Below are positions 24,476-32,823 of a DNA stretch of 64,000 nucleotides, in pieces. The translations under genes were made by a program, and so were the position numbers. Location of the stretch: NCBI RefSeq assembly GCF_029714285.1, contig NZ_CP121662.1:2356001-2420000 (forward strand), read 5' to 3'. Under the pieces are notes generated by a model that saw only the letters and a program-made list of their open reading frames with translations, ran no database searches and was not told where the DNA came from. Position 1 is the first letter of the stretch. Each line of letters starts with the position of its first letter. The DNA comes from Rhizobium sp. CB3090. Lineage in GTDB: Bacteria; Pseudomonadota; Alphaproteobacteria; Rhizobiales; Rhizobiaceae.

Positions 24476-24907
24476 GTGTCGGATGACAGCAATGTGACCA
24501 AACGTCGTCCTGGTAAAACGCAGCAGGCCCGTAAGCTTCGGCAAAACGACACTGAGGAGGAATATCGCCTCTGGAGCGATCTGCGCGACCGTCGTCTAAA
24601 CGGGTATAAATTCGCCAGACAAATTCCCCTCGGCTCTTACGTTGTTGATTTTCTCTGTCGCGAGAAATTGCTGATCGTTGAAATCGACGGCTTCCAGCAT
24701 GCTTCCTCCCCCTCCGATATCATCCGCACGGGTTGGCTCAATGCACAGGGTTACTCGGTGTTGAGATTTTGGAACCCCGAGATCACGTGGGAGCGCCGGG
24801 CGGTCCTGGAGACAATTCTCGCTGCGCTGGAGAGTCGGATATTCGAAAGAGACGACATTCTGCGCTTTTATCCTGCGATCAAGCCGACGGGGGAAATAAG
24901 CGAGTGA
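24476..24907 (+). CDS. DUF559 (Vsr-like) endonuclease-fold protein
   Basis: A 143-residue protein of the DUF559 family, which has a PD-(D/E)XK/Vsr-like nuclease fold. The segment FARQIPLGSYVVDFLCREKLLIVEIDGFQH gives candidate catalytic residues D58, E69 and D71. The GTG at 24476 is preferred; the frame stays open upstream but that part is repeat sequence. The gene is isolated, between inverted repeats on both sides, and splits the amidohydrolase from the dihydropyrimidinase gene, so it looks like an insertion in this locus. Activity and role are not established. Confidence 0.65.
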   Translation: MSDDSNVTKRRPGKTQQARKLRQNDTEEEYRLWSDLRDRRLNGYKFARQIPLGSYVVDFLCREKLLIVEIDGFQHASSPSDIIRTGWLNAQGYSVLRFWNPEITWERRAVLETILAALESRIFERDDILRFYPAIKPTGEISE

Positions 24908-24920
24908 CATATTCGAACCA

Positions 24921-24967
24921 TGCCCCCTCATCCGCCCTTCGGGCACCTTCTCCCCGAGGGGAGAAGG
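24921..24967. repeat. Rhizobial palindromic repeat, copy B1
   Basis: Contains GCCCCCTCATCCG, CCCTTCGGGC and CCTTCTCCCCGAGGGGAGAAGG. It begins 13 bp after the DUF559 stop and is inverted at 25030-25078. Confidence 0.7.
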
Positions 24968-25029
24968 AGACAGCTACGCTGATTGTGACCAATCGGTTCT
25001 TGTTTGACATCAATGCCACGGCAAAATTC

Positions 25030-25078
25030 CCTTCTCCCCTTGGGGAGAAGGTGGCCCGAAGGGTCGGATGAGGGGGCG
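25030..25078. repeat. Rhizobial palindromic repeat, copy B2 (inverted)
   Basis: An inverted copy of B1, with CCTTCTCCCCTTGGGGAGAAGG, GCCCGAAGGGTC and GATGAGGGGGCG. It ends 38 bp before the dihydropyrimidinase start. Confidence 0.7.
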
Positions 25079-25116
25079 CCACAGATGCCAGAGTCTCAAA
25101 AAAGGGAACAAACACC

Positions 25117-26571
25117 ATGAGCATAGTCATCAAGGGTGGAACCATCGTCACGGCCGATTTGACCTACAAGGCCGATGTCAAGGTCGAAGGCGGTAAGATC
25201 GTCGAGATCGGGCAGAACCTGTCCGGCAATGAAGTGCTCGACGCCACGGGCTGCTATGTCATGCCAGGTGGCATCGATCCGCATACCCATCTCGAAATGC
25301 CGTTCATGGGCACCTATTCCTCGGACGATTTCGAAAGCGGCACCCGCGCTGCCCTTGCGGGCGGCACGACGATGGTGGTGGATTTTGCCCTGCCCTCGCC
25401 CGGCCAGTCGCTGCTAGAAGCGCTGACCATGTGGGACAACAAGTCGACGCGGGCGAACTGCGATTACTCGTTCCACATGGCGATTACCTGGTGGGGCGAG
25501 CAGGTTTTCAACGAGATGGAAGCCGTCGTCCGCGACAAGGGCATCAACACCTTCAAGCACTTCATGGCCTATAAGGGCGCGCTGATGGTGGATGACGACG
25601 AGATGTTCTCCTCCTTCCAGCGCTGCGCCGAGCTCGGCGCACTGCCGCTCGTTCACGCCGAGAATGGCGACGTGGTCGCGCAGATGCAGGCGAAACTGCT
25701 TGCCGAAGGCAATAACGGCCCGGAAGCGCACGCCTATTCACGCCCGGCCGAAGTTGAAGGCGAAGCGACGAACCGCGCCATCATGATCGCCGATATGGCC
25801 GGCAGCCCTGTCTACATCGTGCATACCTCCTGCGAACAGGCCCACGAAGCCATCCGCCGCGCCCGTCAGAAGGGCATGCGCGTTTATGGCGAACCACTGA
25901 TCCAGCACCTGACGCTCGATGAGAGCGAATATGCCAATGCCGATTGGGACCATGCCGCCCGCCGCGTCATGTCGCCGCCCTTCCGCAACAAACAGCACCA
26001 GGACAGCCTCTGGGCCGGCCTCGCCTCCGGGTCGCTGCAGGTGGTCGCCACCGACCATTGCGCCTTCACGACCGAGCAGAAGCGTTTCGGCTTGAATGAC
26101 TTCACCAAGATCCCGAACGGCACCGGCGGCCTGGAAGACCGCATGCCGATGCTCTGGACCCATGGCGTCAACACTGGCCGCCTGACAATGAACGAGTTCG
26201 TGGCGGTGACTTCGACCAACATCGCCAAGATCCTCAACGTCTATCCGAAGAAGGGCGCGATCCTCGTCGGCGCCGATGCCGATATCGTTGTCTGGGACCC
26301 GAAGCGTTCGAAGACCATCACCGCCAAGGCCCAACAGTCGGCGATCGACTACAACGTCTTCGAAGGCAAGCAGGTGACGGGCCTGCCGCGCTACACGCTG
26401 ACCCGCGGCGTGGTCGCCATCGAGGAAGGCACGGTGAAGACGCAGCAGGGCCATGGCGAGTTCGTCAAGCGCGAGCCTTTCACCGCCGCCAACCGCGCAC
26501 TCTCGACCTGGAAAGAGGTCACCGCGCCGCGCAAGGTCCAGCGCAGCGGCATCCCGGCGAGTGGGGTGTGA
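25117..26571 (+). CDS. hydA: Dihydropyrimidinase / D-hydantoinase
   Basis: A 484-residue cyclic amidohydrolase with a binuclear zinc centre: H56 and H58 (DPHTHLEM), carbamylated lysine K153 (AYKGA), H180 (LVHAENGD), H236 (IVHTS) and D313 (ATDHCAF), all intact. It opens dihydrouracil or dihydrothymine to the N-carbamoyl beta-amino acid, the second step after PreTA, and can act on hydantoins. It is in the same orientation as the amidohydrolase gene but separated by the DUF559 gene and four repeats. Confidence 0.94.
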   Translation: MSIVIKGGTIVTADLTYKADVKVEGGKIVEIGQNLSGNEVLDATGCYVMPGGIDPHTHLEMPFMGTYSSDDFESGTRAALAGGTTMVVDFALPSPGQSLLEALTMWDNKSTRANCDYSFHMAITWWGEQVFNEMEAVVRDKGINTFKHFMAYKGALMVDDDEMFSSFQRCAELGALPLVHAENGDVVAQMQAKLLAEGNNGPEAHAYSRPAEVEGEATNRAIMIADMAGSPVYIVHTSCEQAHEAIRRARQKGMRVYGEPLIQHLTLDESEYANADWDHAARRVMSPPFRNKQHQDSLWAGLASGSLQVVATDHCAFTTEQKRFGLNDFTKIPNGTGGLEDRMPMLWTHGVNTGRLTMNEFVAVTSTNIAKILNVYPKKGAILVGADADIVVWDPKRSKTITAKAQQSAIDYNVFEGKQVTGLPRYTLTRGVVAIEEGTVKTQQGHGEFVKREPFTAANRALSTWKEVTAPRKVQRSGIPASGV

Positions 26572-26613
26572 CGCTTGATCATGTGGAACGGCGACAGTTC
26601 CGGCATTTGTCTA

Positions 26614-26667
26614 CCTTCTCCCCAGCGGGGAGAAGGATGCGCGAAGCGCAGGTTGAGGGGGCGTTGC
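26614..26667. repeat. Rhizobial palindromic repeat, copy C1
   Basis: CCTTCTCCCCAGCGGGGAGAAGG followed by GCGCGAAGCGC and TTGAGGGGGCGTT, the same family as the copies around the DUF559 gene, in the 183-bp gap after the dihydropyrimidinase. Confidence 0.7.
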
Positions 26668-26724
26668 ACCGTAAAGCTGTCTTTCGCTCTCCGCTCAAGA
26701 TGCTCATTCGGCGCTCACGCGCCA

Positions 26725-26747
26725 CCTTCTCCCCGGCGGGGAGAAGG
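26725..26747. repeat. Short palindromic repeat unit C2, possible terminator
   Basis: A 23-bp near-perfect palindrome built on CCTTCTCCCC and GGGGAGAAGG, eight bases after the cupin gene end; it could form a terminating hairpin on either strand but lacks a T-run. Confidence 0.55.
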
Positions 26748-26754
26748 TAAAACA

Positions 26755-27168
26755 TCACAAAGGCACATACCGCTCCAGATCCGGCAGCAGGATGACACTT
26801 TCCTGCTCGTTCGGATCGGTGCGGGCGATAATAGCGGTCGCCGGCCGGTCGCTGAGATTGGCGGGCAGATGCGGAACGCCGGCTGGAATGTAGAACATCT
26901 CGCCGGCATGAACGACAACATGCTCTTCCAGTTGATCGCCGAACCAGCAATGCGTCTCGCCGGACAGCGCGTAGATCGCCGTCTCATGCGCCGCATGCAG
27001 ATGCGCCTTGGCGCGTCCGCCTGGCGGAATGGTCAGGAGATGCATGCAGATGCCCGTCGCCCCCACTGTCTCGGCGGCAATCCCCTCGAAGTAGTTGAAG
27101 CCTTGTTTCCCGGCATAGGTGCCGCCGGGCTGCACGATGCGGCAGGTAGGCTTCGATGAAACGCTCAT
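26755..27168 (-). CDS. Cupin domain protein
   Basis: A 137-residue single cupin barrel. Motif 1 is seen as AHLHAAHETAIYALSGET and motif 2 as AGEMFYIPAGVPHLPANLS, giving several metal-binding histidines. The start at 27168 has GGAGG upstream; the open frame extends 12 codons further without support. It is transcribed against its neighbours, between the dihydropyrimidinase and the ABC transporter genes. The substrate is not evident. Confidence 0.8.
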   Translation of the reverse strand: MSVSSKPTCRIVQPGGTYAGKQGFNYFEGIAAETVGATGICMHLLTIPPGGRAKAHLHAAHETAIYALSGETHCWFGDQLEEHVVVHAGEMFYIPAGVPHLPANLSDRPATAIIARTDPNEQESVILLPDLERYVPL

Positions 27169-27292
27169 GCCATTCCTCCATAAAATTCGATAGATCTGCG
27201 GCATCCTCCGGTTCTAAAACCACCGCCATGCCGTATAGGATAACACGCAATCCGCCTCGGCTGCGCGGCGAAAACATGACTGGTAGGTATTA

Positions 27293-28084
27293 ATGACGTC
27301 ATCCGCTTCCTCCGTCGTCTCCGCGCGGAACCTCTGTCTCACCTACGAGACAAATGACGGGCCGGTGCATGCGCTAAGCAATGTCGATCTCGACGTGAGG
27401 AAGGGTGATTTCGTCTCCTTCATCGGCCCGTCCGGCTGTGGCAAGACCACCTTTCTGCGCGTCATCGCCGATCTCGAGCGCAAGACCTCCGGCGACATCA
27501 CCGTCAACGGCATGACGCCGGAAGAGGCACGCACCAACCGCGCCTATGGCTATGTTTTCCAGGCGGCTGCCCTTTATCCCTGGCGCACGATCGAAAAAAA
27601 CATTGCTCTGCCGCTGGAGATCATGGGCTACGCCAAGGCCGATCAGACCAAACGCATCGAGCAGACGCTTGATCTGGTCAATCTGACCGGCTTCGCGCAC
27701 AAATATCCCTGGCAGCTCTCGGGCGGCATGCAGCAGCGCGCCTCTATCGCCCGCGCGCTCGCCTTCGATGCCGACCTTCTGCTGATGGACGAACCCTTCG
27801 GCGCTCTCGACGAGATCGTCCGCGATCATCTTAATGAAGCGCTGCTGAAACTTTGGAAGCGGACGAATAAGACCATCTGTTTCGTGACGCACTCGATCCC
27901 GGAGGCGGTTTATCTCTCCACCAAGATCGTCGTCATGTCGCCCCGCCCCGGCCGCGTCACCGATGTCATCGAATCCACCCTTCCGCACGAACGCCCGCTG
28001 GGTATTCGCGAAACCCCGGAATTTCTGGAGATCGCCCACCGTGTCCGCGAGGGGTTGAGAGCGGGGCATAGCTATGAGGAATAG
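27293..28084 (+). CDS. ABC transporter ATP-binding protein, nitrate/taurine/pyrimidine type
   Basis: A 263-residue ATPase of the SsuB/TauB/ThiZ group: Walker A GPSGCGKT, signature LSGGMQQR, Walker B LLMDEPFGALD. It is the first of four genes (ATPase, permease, permease, binding protein) on the plus strand downstream of the pyrimidine catabolic genes, so uptake of pyrimidines, hydantoins or their precursors is the likely role. This is inference from context. Confidence 0.9.
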   Translation: MTSSASSVVSARNLCLTYETNDGPVHALSNVDLDVRKGDFVSFIGPSGCGKTTFLRVIADLERKTSGDITVNGMTPEEARTNRAYGYVFQAAALYPWRTIEKNIALPLEIMGYAKADQTKRIEQTLDLVNLTGFAHKYPWQLSGGMQQRASIARALAFDADLLLMDEPFGALDEIVRDHLNEALLKLWKRTNKTICFVTHSIPEAVYLSTKIVVMSPRPGRVTDVIESTLPHERPLGIRETPEFLEIAHRVREGLRAGHSYEE

Positions 28085-28174
28085 GGTGATGTCCTGCATT
28101 TCCCCCTTCTCCCCTCGACTCGGCATCGTCGCGATGGCGCTGATGCTGTTTCCGGCGGAAAGAGGAGCGTGACC

Positions 28175-29062
28175 ATGGAGAAGGAGCATTTCTTCAAACA
28201 CAAATTCCTGCCGGTCACAGCCATCCTGCTGGCAATACTCGTGTTGTGGTACGCCTTTGCCGTCATGCTCAACGCGCCGTTCCAGCGCGATCTCGACCGG
28301 CGCGCCAACGTCACCTCCGGCACGATGGAATTCATCGGCAAGACGCTCGCGCAGCCGAAACCGATCCTGCCGGCACCGCATCAGGTGGCGCAGAATGTCT
28401 TCGAAAACACATTTCTGAGACCGCTGACAAGCAATCGCAGCCTCGTCTACAATGCCTGGGTGACATTGTCCTCCACGGCTGTCGGTTTCGCTTTCGGCAC
28501 CCTGCTGGGCATCCTCATTGCCGTCGGCATCGTGCATGTCGTGGCACTCGACCGCAGTCTGATGCCCTGGATCATCGCCTCGCAGACGATACCGATCCTG
28601 GCCATCGCGCCGATGGTCATCGTTGTTCTGGGTTCGATCGGCGTTACCGGCCTTATCCCCAAGGCGCTGGTCGCAACCTACCTCTCCTTCTTTCCCGTCG
28701 CCGTTGGCATGGTCAAGGGATTGCGATCGCCGGAAATCATGCATCTCGATCTGATGCGCACCTACAATGCCAATGCGCTGCAGACCTTCTGGAAACTGCG
28801 TGTCCCCGCGTCGGTCCCGTTCCTCTTCACCTCGATGAAAGTCGCGATCGCGGCAAGCCTCACCGGAACGATCGTCGGCGAACTGCCGACGGGCGCAGTC
28901 GCCGGCATCGGAGCCAAACTGCTCGCCGGGTCCTATCAAAGCCTGACGATCGATATATGGGCAGCCCTCGTCGCCGGCTCGATACTGGCCGCGGCACTGA
29001 TTGCTGTTGTCAGCATCGCAGCACGTATCGTCGACCGTGCAATGGGAGGTCGGGCGGCATGA
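28175..29062 (+). CDS. ABC transporter permease (SsuC/TauC type)
   Basis: A 295-residue inner-membrane protein with a BPD_transp_1 domain: about six spans and the coupling loop MRTYNANALQTFWKLRVPASVP. AGAGGAG sits 7 bases before the ATG at 28175; a GTG two codons earlier is too close. About residues 30-95 before the core spans are a soluble insert. Its stop overlaps the start of the next permease. Confidence 0.88.
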   Translation: MEKEHFFKHKFLPVTAILLAILVLWYAFAVMLNAPFQRDLDRRANVTSGTMEFIGKTLAQPKPILPAPHQVAQNVFENTFLRPLTSNRSLVYNAWVTLSSTAVGFAFGTLLGILIAVGIVHVVALDRSLMPWIIASQTIPILAIAPMVIVVLGSIGVTGLIPKALVATYLSFFPVAVGMVKGLRSPEIMHLDLMRTYNANALQTFWKLRVPASVPFLFTSMKVAIAASLTGTIVGELPTGAVAGIGAKLLAGSYQSLTIDIWAALVAGSILAAALIAVVSIAARIVDRAMGGRAA

Positions 29063-30192
29063 AGAATTCTCATGTGTCGTGGCAAGGCACCCTCTCCTTT
29101 CTTCTCTGTCTTGCGGCGCTCCCGGCGCTGCCGCTACTCGCCGCTGATGCCGCCACCCCCATCAGCAGCGGGACCACGTTCGTCATTTTCATCCTTATTG
29201 GTGCCGCGGCCCTTGCTTCCTTCATGAACCTGTCCGCAATCCTCTGTGCGTCGATCCTCTTCTTTGCCGCACATGCAGCCGCTTTGCTTCTGCTTGCTGG
29301 AATCTCGGGCAACGAAGGCAACGCGCTCGCGTCGTTTTTTATCCTGCTTGCCGCGGCGTGGCTGCTGGCCTGGCGCTGCGTCGCCATCCTGTCGGTCACC
29401 CCGGCGAATTCGACCGCCGGCGGCTATACGTTGCGGTTGCTCATTCCCGCGATTTTCGGCGTCTGGATCATCATCATCTGGGAAGCCGTAACGCGCGGGT
29501 TCGGCATCCCTTTCATCCTGCTGCCGCCACCAAGCGCCATTGGCGCCCGGATTGCCGGCTCCGCCTCGATTCTTTGGATGGATGTTCAGCAGACGATCTT
29601 CCGATCGGTTCTCATCGGCTACATTATCGGTTGCACCAGCGGCTTCATCGTCGCCATCCTCGCCGACCGCTTTGCCTTCTTGCGCCGCGGCCTGCTGCCG
29701 ATCGGCAATCTGGTCTCCGCTCTGCCGATCATCGGTGTGGCGCCGATCATGGTCATGTGGTTCGGCTTCGATTGGGAATCCAAAGCGGGCGTCGTCGTCA
29801 TAATGACCTTCTTCCCGATGCTGGTGAACACGGTCGCCGGTCTCGCCGCCGCCGGCAATATGGAGCGCGACCTGATGCGCACCTATGCGTCGAGCTATTG
29901 GCAGACTTTGTTCAAGCTTCGCCTACCGGCCGCAGCTCCGTTTATTTTCAATGCACTAAAGATCAACTCGACCTTGGCTCTAATCGGTGCCATCGTGGCA
30001 GAGTTCTTTGGCACACCCATGTCGGGCATGGGCTTCCGCATTTCAACCGAGAACGGTCGGTTGAATCTCGATATGGTCTGGGCTGAGATCGCGGTCGCCG
30101 CGGTCGCCGGCTCCGTCTTCTACGGTATCGTCGCCGTTCTCGAGCGGATGACGACGTTCTGGCATCCGTCTATCCGTGGTGGACAGACGTAA
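29059..30192 (+). CDS. ABC transporter permease with extra N-terminal membrane region
   Basis: A 377-residue permease whose last ~240 residues form a standard SsuC-type core with coupling loop MRTYASSYWQTLFKLRLPAAAP. The first ~125 residues add four or so hydrophobic segments (FLLCLAALPALPLLAAD, TFVIFILIGAAALASFM, LCASILFFAAHAAALLLLAGI, FFILLAAAWLLAWRCVAIL) not usual in this family. Its ATG overlaps the previous stop by four bases (ATGA), so the two permeases are coupled and probably form a heterodimer. Confidence 0.88.
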   Translation: MKNSHVSWQGTLSFLLCLAALPALPLLAADAATPISSGTTFVIFILIGAAALASFMNLSAILCASILFFAAHAAALLLLAGISGNEGNALASFFILLAAAWLLAWRCVAILSVTPANSTAGGYTLRLLIPAIFGVWIIIIWEAVTRGFGIPFILLPPPSAIGARIAGSASILWMDVQQTIFRSVLIGYIIGCTSGFIVAILADRFAFLRRGLLPIGNLVSALPIIGVAPIMVMWFGFDWESKAGVVVIMTFFPMLVNTVAGLAAAGNMERDLMRTYASSYWQTLFKLRLPAAAPFIFNALKINSTLALIGAIVAEFFGTPMSGMGFRISTENGRLNLDMVWAEIAVAAVAGSVFYGIVAVLERMTTFWHPSIRGGQT

Positions 30193-30248
30193 TACAGGAT
30201 CCTGCCAAAGGATCAGGGCATAACTTCAGAGGGAAAAGGACAAAAAAT

Positions 30249-31217
30249 ATGAGAAAACTGATGGTCGCATTGATGGCAAGCGCGATGGCTTTGGCCGCAG
30301 CGCAGGCGGCAATGGCTGCCGACAAGGTGACGCTGCAGTTGAAATGGGTGGCGCAGGGTCAGTTCGGCGGCTATTTCGTCGCCAAGGACAAGGGCTTCTA
30401 CAAGGAGGAAGGCCTCGACGTCGACATCAAGCCGGGCGGCCCGGATATCGCGCCGGAGCAGGTGATCGCCGGCGGCGGTGCAGACGTCATCGTCGACTGG
30501 ATGGGTGGCGCTCTGGTCGCCCGCGAAAAGGGCGTGCCGCTGATCAACATCGCCCAGCCCTACGACAAGTCCGGCCTGGAACTGATCTGCCCTAAGGACG
30601 GCCCGGTAAAGACCGAAGCCGATTTCAAAGGCCATACGCTCGGCGTCTGGTTCTTCGGCAACGAATATCCCTTCTTCGCCTGGATGCATAAGATCGGCCT
30701 GAAGACCGACGGCGGCAAGGATGGCGTCACCGTTCTGAAGCAGAGCTTTGACGTTCAGCCGCTCGTGCAAAAGCAGGCCGACTGCATCTCGGTCATGACC
30801 TATAACGAATACTGGCAGGCAATCGATGCCGGCTTCAAGCCGGAAGATTTGATCGTCTTCAACTATTCCAAACTCGGCAACGACCTTCTGGAAGACGGGC
30901 TTTACGTCAACGAGACCAAGCTGAAGGACGCGAAGTTCAAGGCCGATATGGTCAAGTTCGTCCGCGCTTCGATGAAGGGCTGGAAATACGCCGTCGAACA
31001 TCCGGATGAAGCCGCCGAAATCGTCATGGATAATGGCGGCCAGGACGAAAACCACCAGAAGCGGATGATGGGCGAAGTCGCCAAGCTGATCGGCACCGGC
31101 AAGCTCGATGAGAAACTCTACGATCGCACCGTAGCGGCCTTGCTCGACCAGAAAATCATCAGCAAGAAGCCGACCGGCGCTTACACGCATGAGATCACCG
31201 ACGCCGCGCTGAAATAG
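30249..31217 (+). CDS. NMT1/THI5-like ABC transporter substrate-binding protein
   Basis: A 322-residue periplasmic protein with a signal peptide (MRKLMVALMASAMALAAAQAAMA) and an NMT1/THI5-like domain: KVTLQLKWVAQGQFGGYFVAKDKGFYKEEGLDVDIKPGGPD. The family includes binding proteins for pyrimidine precursors of thiamine and for riboflavin. Beside preTA and hydA, a pyrimidine-type ligand is plausible. It is the last gene of the importer operon and is followed by a terminator. Confidence 0.88.
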   Translation: MRKLMVALMASAMALAAAQAAMAADKVTLQLKWVAQGQFGGYFVAKDKGFYKEEGLDVDIKPGGPDIAPEQVIAGGGADVIVDWMGGALVAREKGVPLINIAQPYDKSGLELICPKDGPVKTEADFKGHTLGVWFFGNEYPFFAWMHKIGLKTDGGKDGVTVLKQSFDVQPLVQKQADCISVMTYNEYWQAIDAGFKPEDLIVFNYSKLGNDLLEDGLYVNETKLKDAKFKADMVKFVRASMKGWKYAVEHPDEAAEIVMDNGGQDENHQKRMMGEVAKLIGTGKLDEKLYDRTVAALLDQKIISKKPTGAYTHEITDAALK

Positions 31218-31240
31218 GCTGGACGACAAAAAATCTGAAG

Positions 31241-31274
31241 AAACGCGCGAGGTTCACGCTTCGCGCGTTTTTTT
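31241..31274 (+). terminator. Rho-independent terminator after the NMT1-type importer
   Basis: AACGCGCGA (31242-31250) pairs with TCGCGCGTT (31261-31269), followed by a run of T to 31273. It is 24 bp after the binding-protein stop. Confidence 0.85.
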
Positions 31275-31426
31275 CATTTTGTAACAGCGGTGATAAAAGA
31301 CTGGCTTTGTCGTCGCGTTTGCCTGAAAAGCCAGGCGTCGATCAAGTATCTTAATGCAAAGATCACGAGCGCGTAATTGATTTGCAATGCAACGCCCGTT
31401 AGAATTGCGCGCGAGGCAGAAATCAT
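31274..31426 (-). CDS. Possible small membrane protein (weak call)
   Basis: A 50-codon frame with one likely membrane segment (AILTGVALQINYALVIFALRYLI) and a basic C-terminus. It lacks a good ribosome site and I recognise no family. It lies in a 401-bp gap (31218-31618) that otherwise holds the terminator and, presumably, the promoter of the efflux genes; I see no other structure there. Confidence 0.25.
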   Translation of the reverse strand: MISASRAILTGVALQINYALVIFALRYLIDAWLFRQTRRQSQSFITAVTK

Positions 31427-31618
31427 TTTCTCGTGATCTTGTAGGATTTGGAAATCGTTCCCACCTAATGGGGCAAATTGAGGATGAGGGACTTGCAGGC
31501 ATGACAGACGGATATTGATCCGCCGGAAAGAGCCGGCCCGCATGCATTGATCCCCCGTGCTCGCGACGGAAAACAGCGAGATCCCGTTTACACAAAATAC
31601 CGAACTGGAACTGAACGC

Positions 31619-32809
31619 ATGGCCTTCACGCCGCATAGATTTTTGAGCACGACTGCAATGTTGCTTGTTCTCCTGACGGCGCCGGCGGCCCTTGCAGAAG
31701 AGCCAACGGTCACTGCGCCGAAGCAGAACCTGCCGGCGATCGTCGTCACGCAGGCCGCTACACGCAAACTGACCGACAAGGTGGTCGCCACCGGCACGGT
31801 AAAAGCAGTGGACGAGGTCTATATCCAGCCGCAGGTGGACGGCCTGTCGATTCGCACGCTCAACGCCGATGTCGGCGACAAGGTCGAGGCGAACAGCACG
31901 CTTGCCACGCTGAACGATGATGCGCTGGTCCTTCAGAAGAGCCAGATGATGGCAACGAAGGCCAAGGGCGAAGCAAGCCTTGCCCAGCTTCACGCGCAGC
32001 TCACCGAAGCCCGCGCCAATGCGGAGGAGGCGGAATTGCAGCGCGTCCGCGCCGTCACCATGGGCGCCAAGGGCACCGTCTCGACCTCATCGGTCGAGCA
32101 GGCGAATGCGGCGGCTGCCGCCAACAAGGCGCGCGTGGCCTCGGCCGAACAGGCAATTGCGGTGGCTGAAGCCGATCTCAAGGTCATCGACAGCCAGATC
32201 GCCGATACGGATCTGAAGCTCGCGCGCACCGGCGTCAAAACGCCCGTCGCCGGGACTGTTGCCTCGCGCAACGCCCGCATGGGCGCTATCGCCAATGGCA
32301 ACGGGGATCCGCTCTTTACCATTATCCGCGACAGCGATCTGGAGCTGGTGGTCGATGTCTCCGAGAGCGACATCATGAAAATTGCCGTCGGTCAGAAGGC
32401 GTTGATTTCCCTTTCCGGCAGCCGCGAAAAACTCACCGGCTCGGTCCGCCTGGTTGCGCCGATCGTCGATGCGGTTACTCGCCTCGGCGCGGTCCATATC
32501 TCCATAGATGACGACGAAAAGGCGCGCGCGGGCATGTATGGCAGCGCCGAGATCATCGTCCGGGAGACACAAGGCGTCTCCCTACCGCTAACGGCAGTCA
32601 ACACCGACGAAAATGGCTCTTCGGCCCGCAAGGTCGAGGGTGGAGTCATCAAATTCGTCAATGTCCAGACCGGTATTCAGGACGGCGGTTATGTCGAGAT
32701 CGTCAAGGGCCTGAAGGATGGTGACGAAGTCGTCGCCAAAGCCGGCGCCTATGTTCGCGACGGTGATCACATCACGCCCGTCAAAGAAGCTCCGCAAGCG
32801 TCCAACTGA
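31619..32809 (+). CDS. RND efflux periplasmic adaptor (membrane fusion protein)
   Basis: A 396-residue HlyD/AcrA-family adaptor. The signal peptide ends near PAALAEE (residue 24); a lipoyl-like half (VQIYIQPQVDG region), an alpha-helical hairpin (about 95-195, rich in Ala/Glu/Lys), the second lipoyl half (ARTGVKTPVAGTVASRNARMGAI) and beta-barrel domains follow. It bridges the inner-membrane pump encoded 14 bp downstream to an outer-membrane channel; no channel gene is in this window. Confidence 0.9.
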   Translation: MAFTPHRFLSTTAMLLVLLTAPAALAEEPTVTAPKQNLPAIVVTQAATRKLTDKVVATGTVKAVDEVYIQPQVDGLSIRTLNADVGDKVEANSTLATLNDDALVLQKSQMMATKAKGEASLAQLHAQLTEARANAEEAELQRVRAVTMGAKGTVSTSSVEQANAAAAANKARVASAEQAIAVAEADLKVIDSQIADTDLKLARTGVKTPVAGTVASRNARMGAIANGNGDPLFTIIRDSDLELVVDVSESDIMKIAVGQKALISLSGSREKLTGSVRLVAPIVDAVTRLGAVHISIDDDEKARAGMYGSAEIIVRETQGVSLPLTAVNTDENGSSARKVEGGVIKFVNVQTGIQDGGYVEIVKGLKDGDEVVAKAGAYVRDGDHITPVKEAPQASN

Positions 32810-32823
32810 GCGAGAACGGCAAG

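Noticed and set aside
24281..26747. CRISPR-like appearance of repeated G/C-rich units
   Set aside because: The units are palindromic, differ in sequence and spacing, alternate in orientation, and flank genes; there are no regular spacers or cas genes.
27374..28939. 521-codon minus-strand open frame opposite the ABC ATPase and permease
   Set aside because: Covers genes with intact ABC motifs on the other strand; the minus frame is low-complexity and unrecognisable.
31254..31595. 113-codon minus-strand open frame after the NMT1-type importer
   Set aside because: Overlaps the terminator and the other possible small frame, has no ribosome site and no hydrophobic or domain signal.
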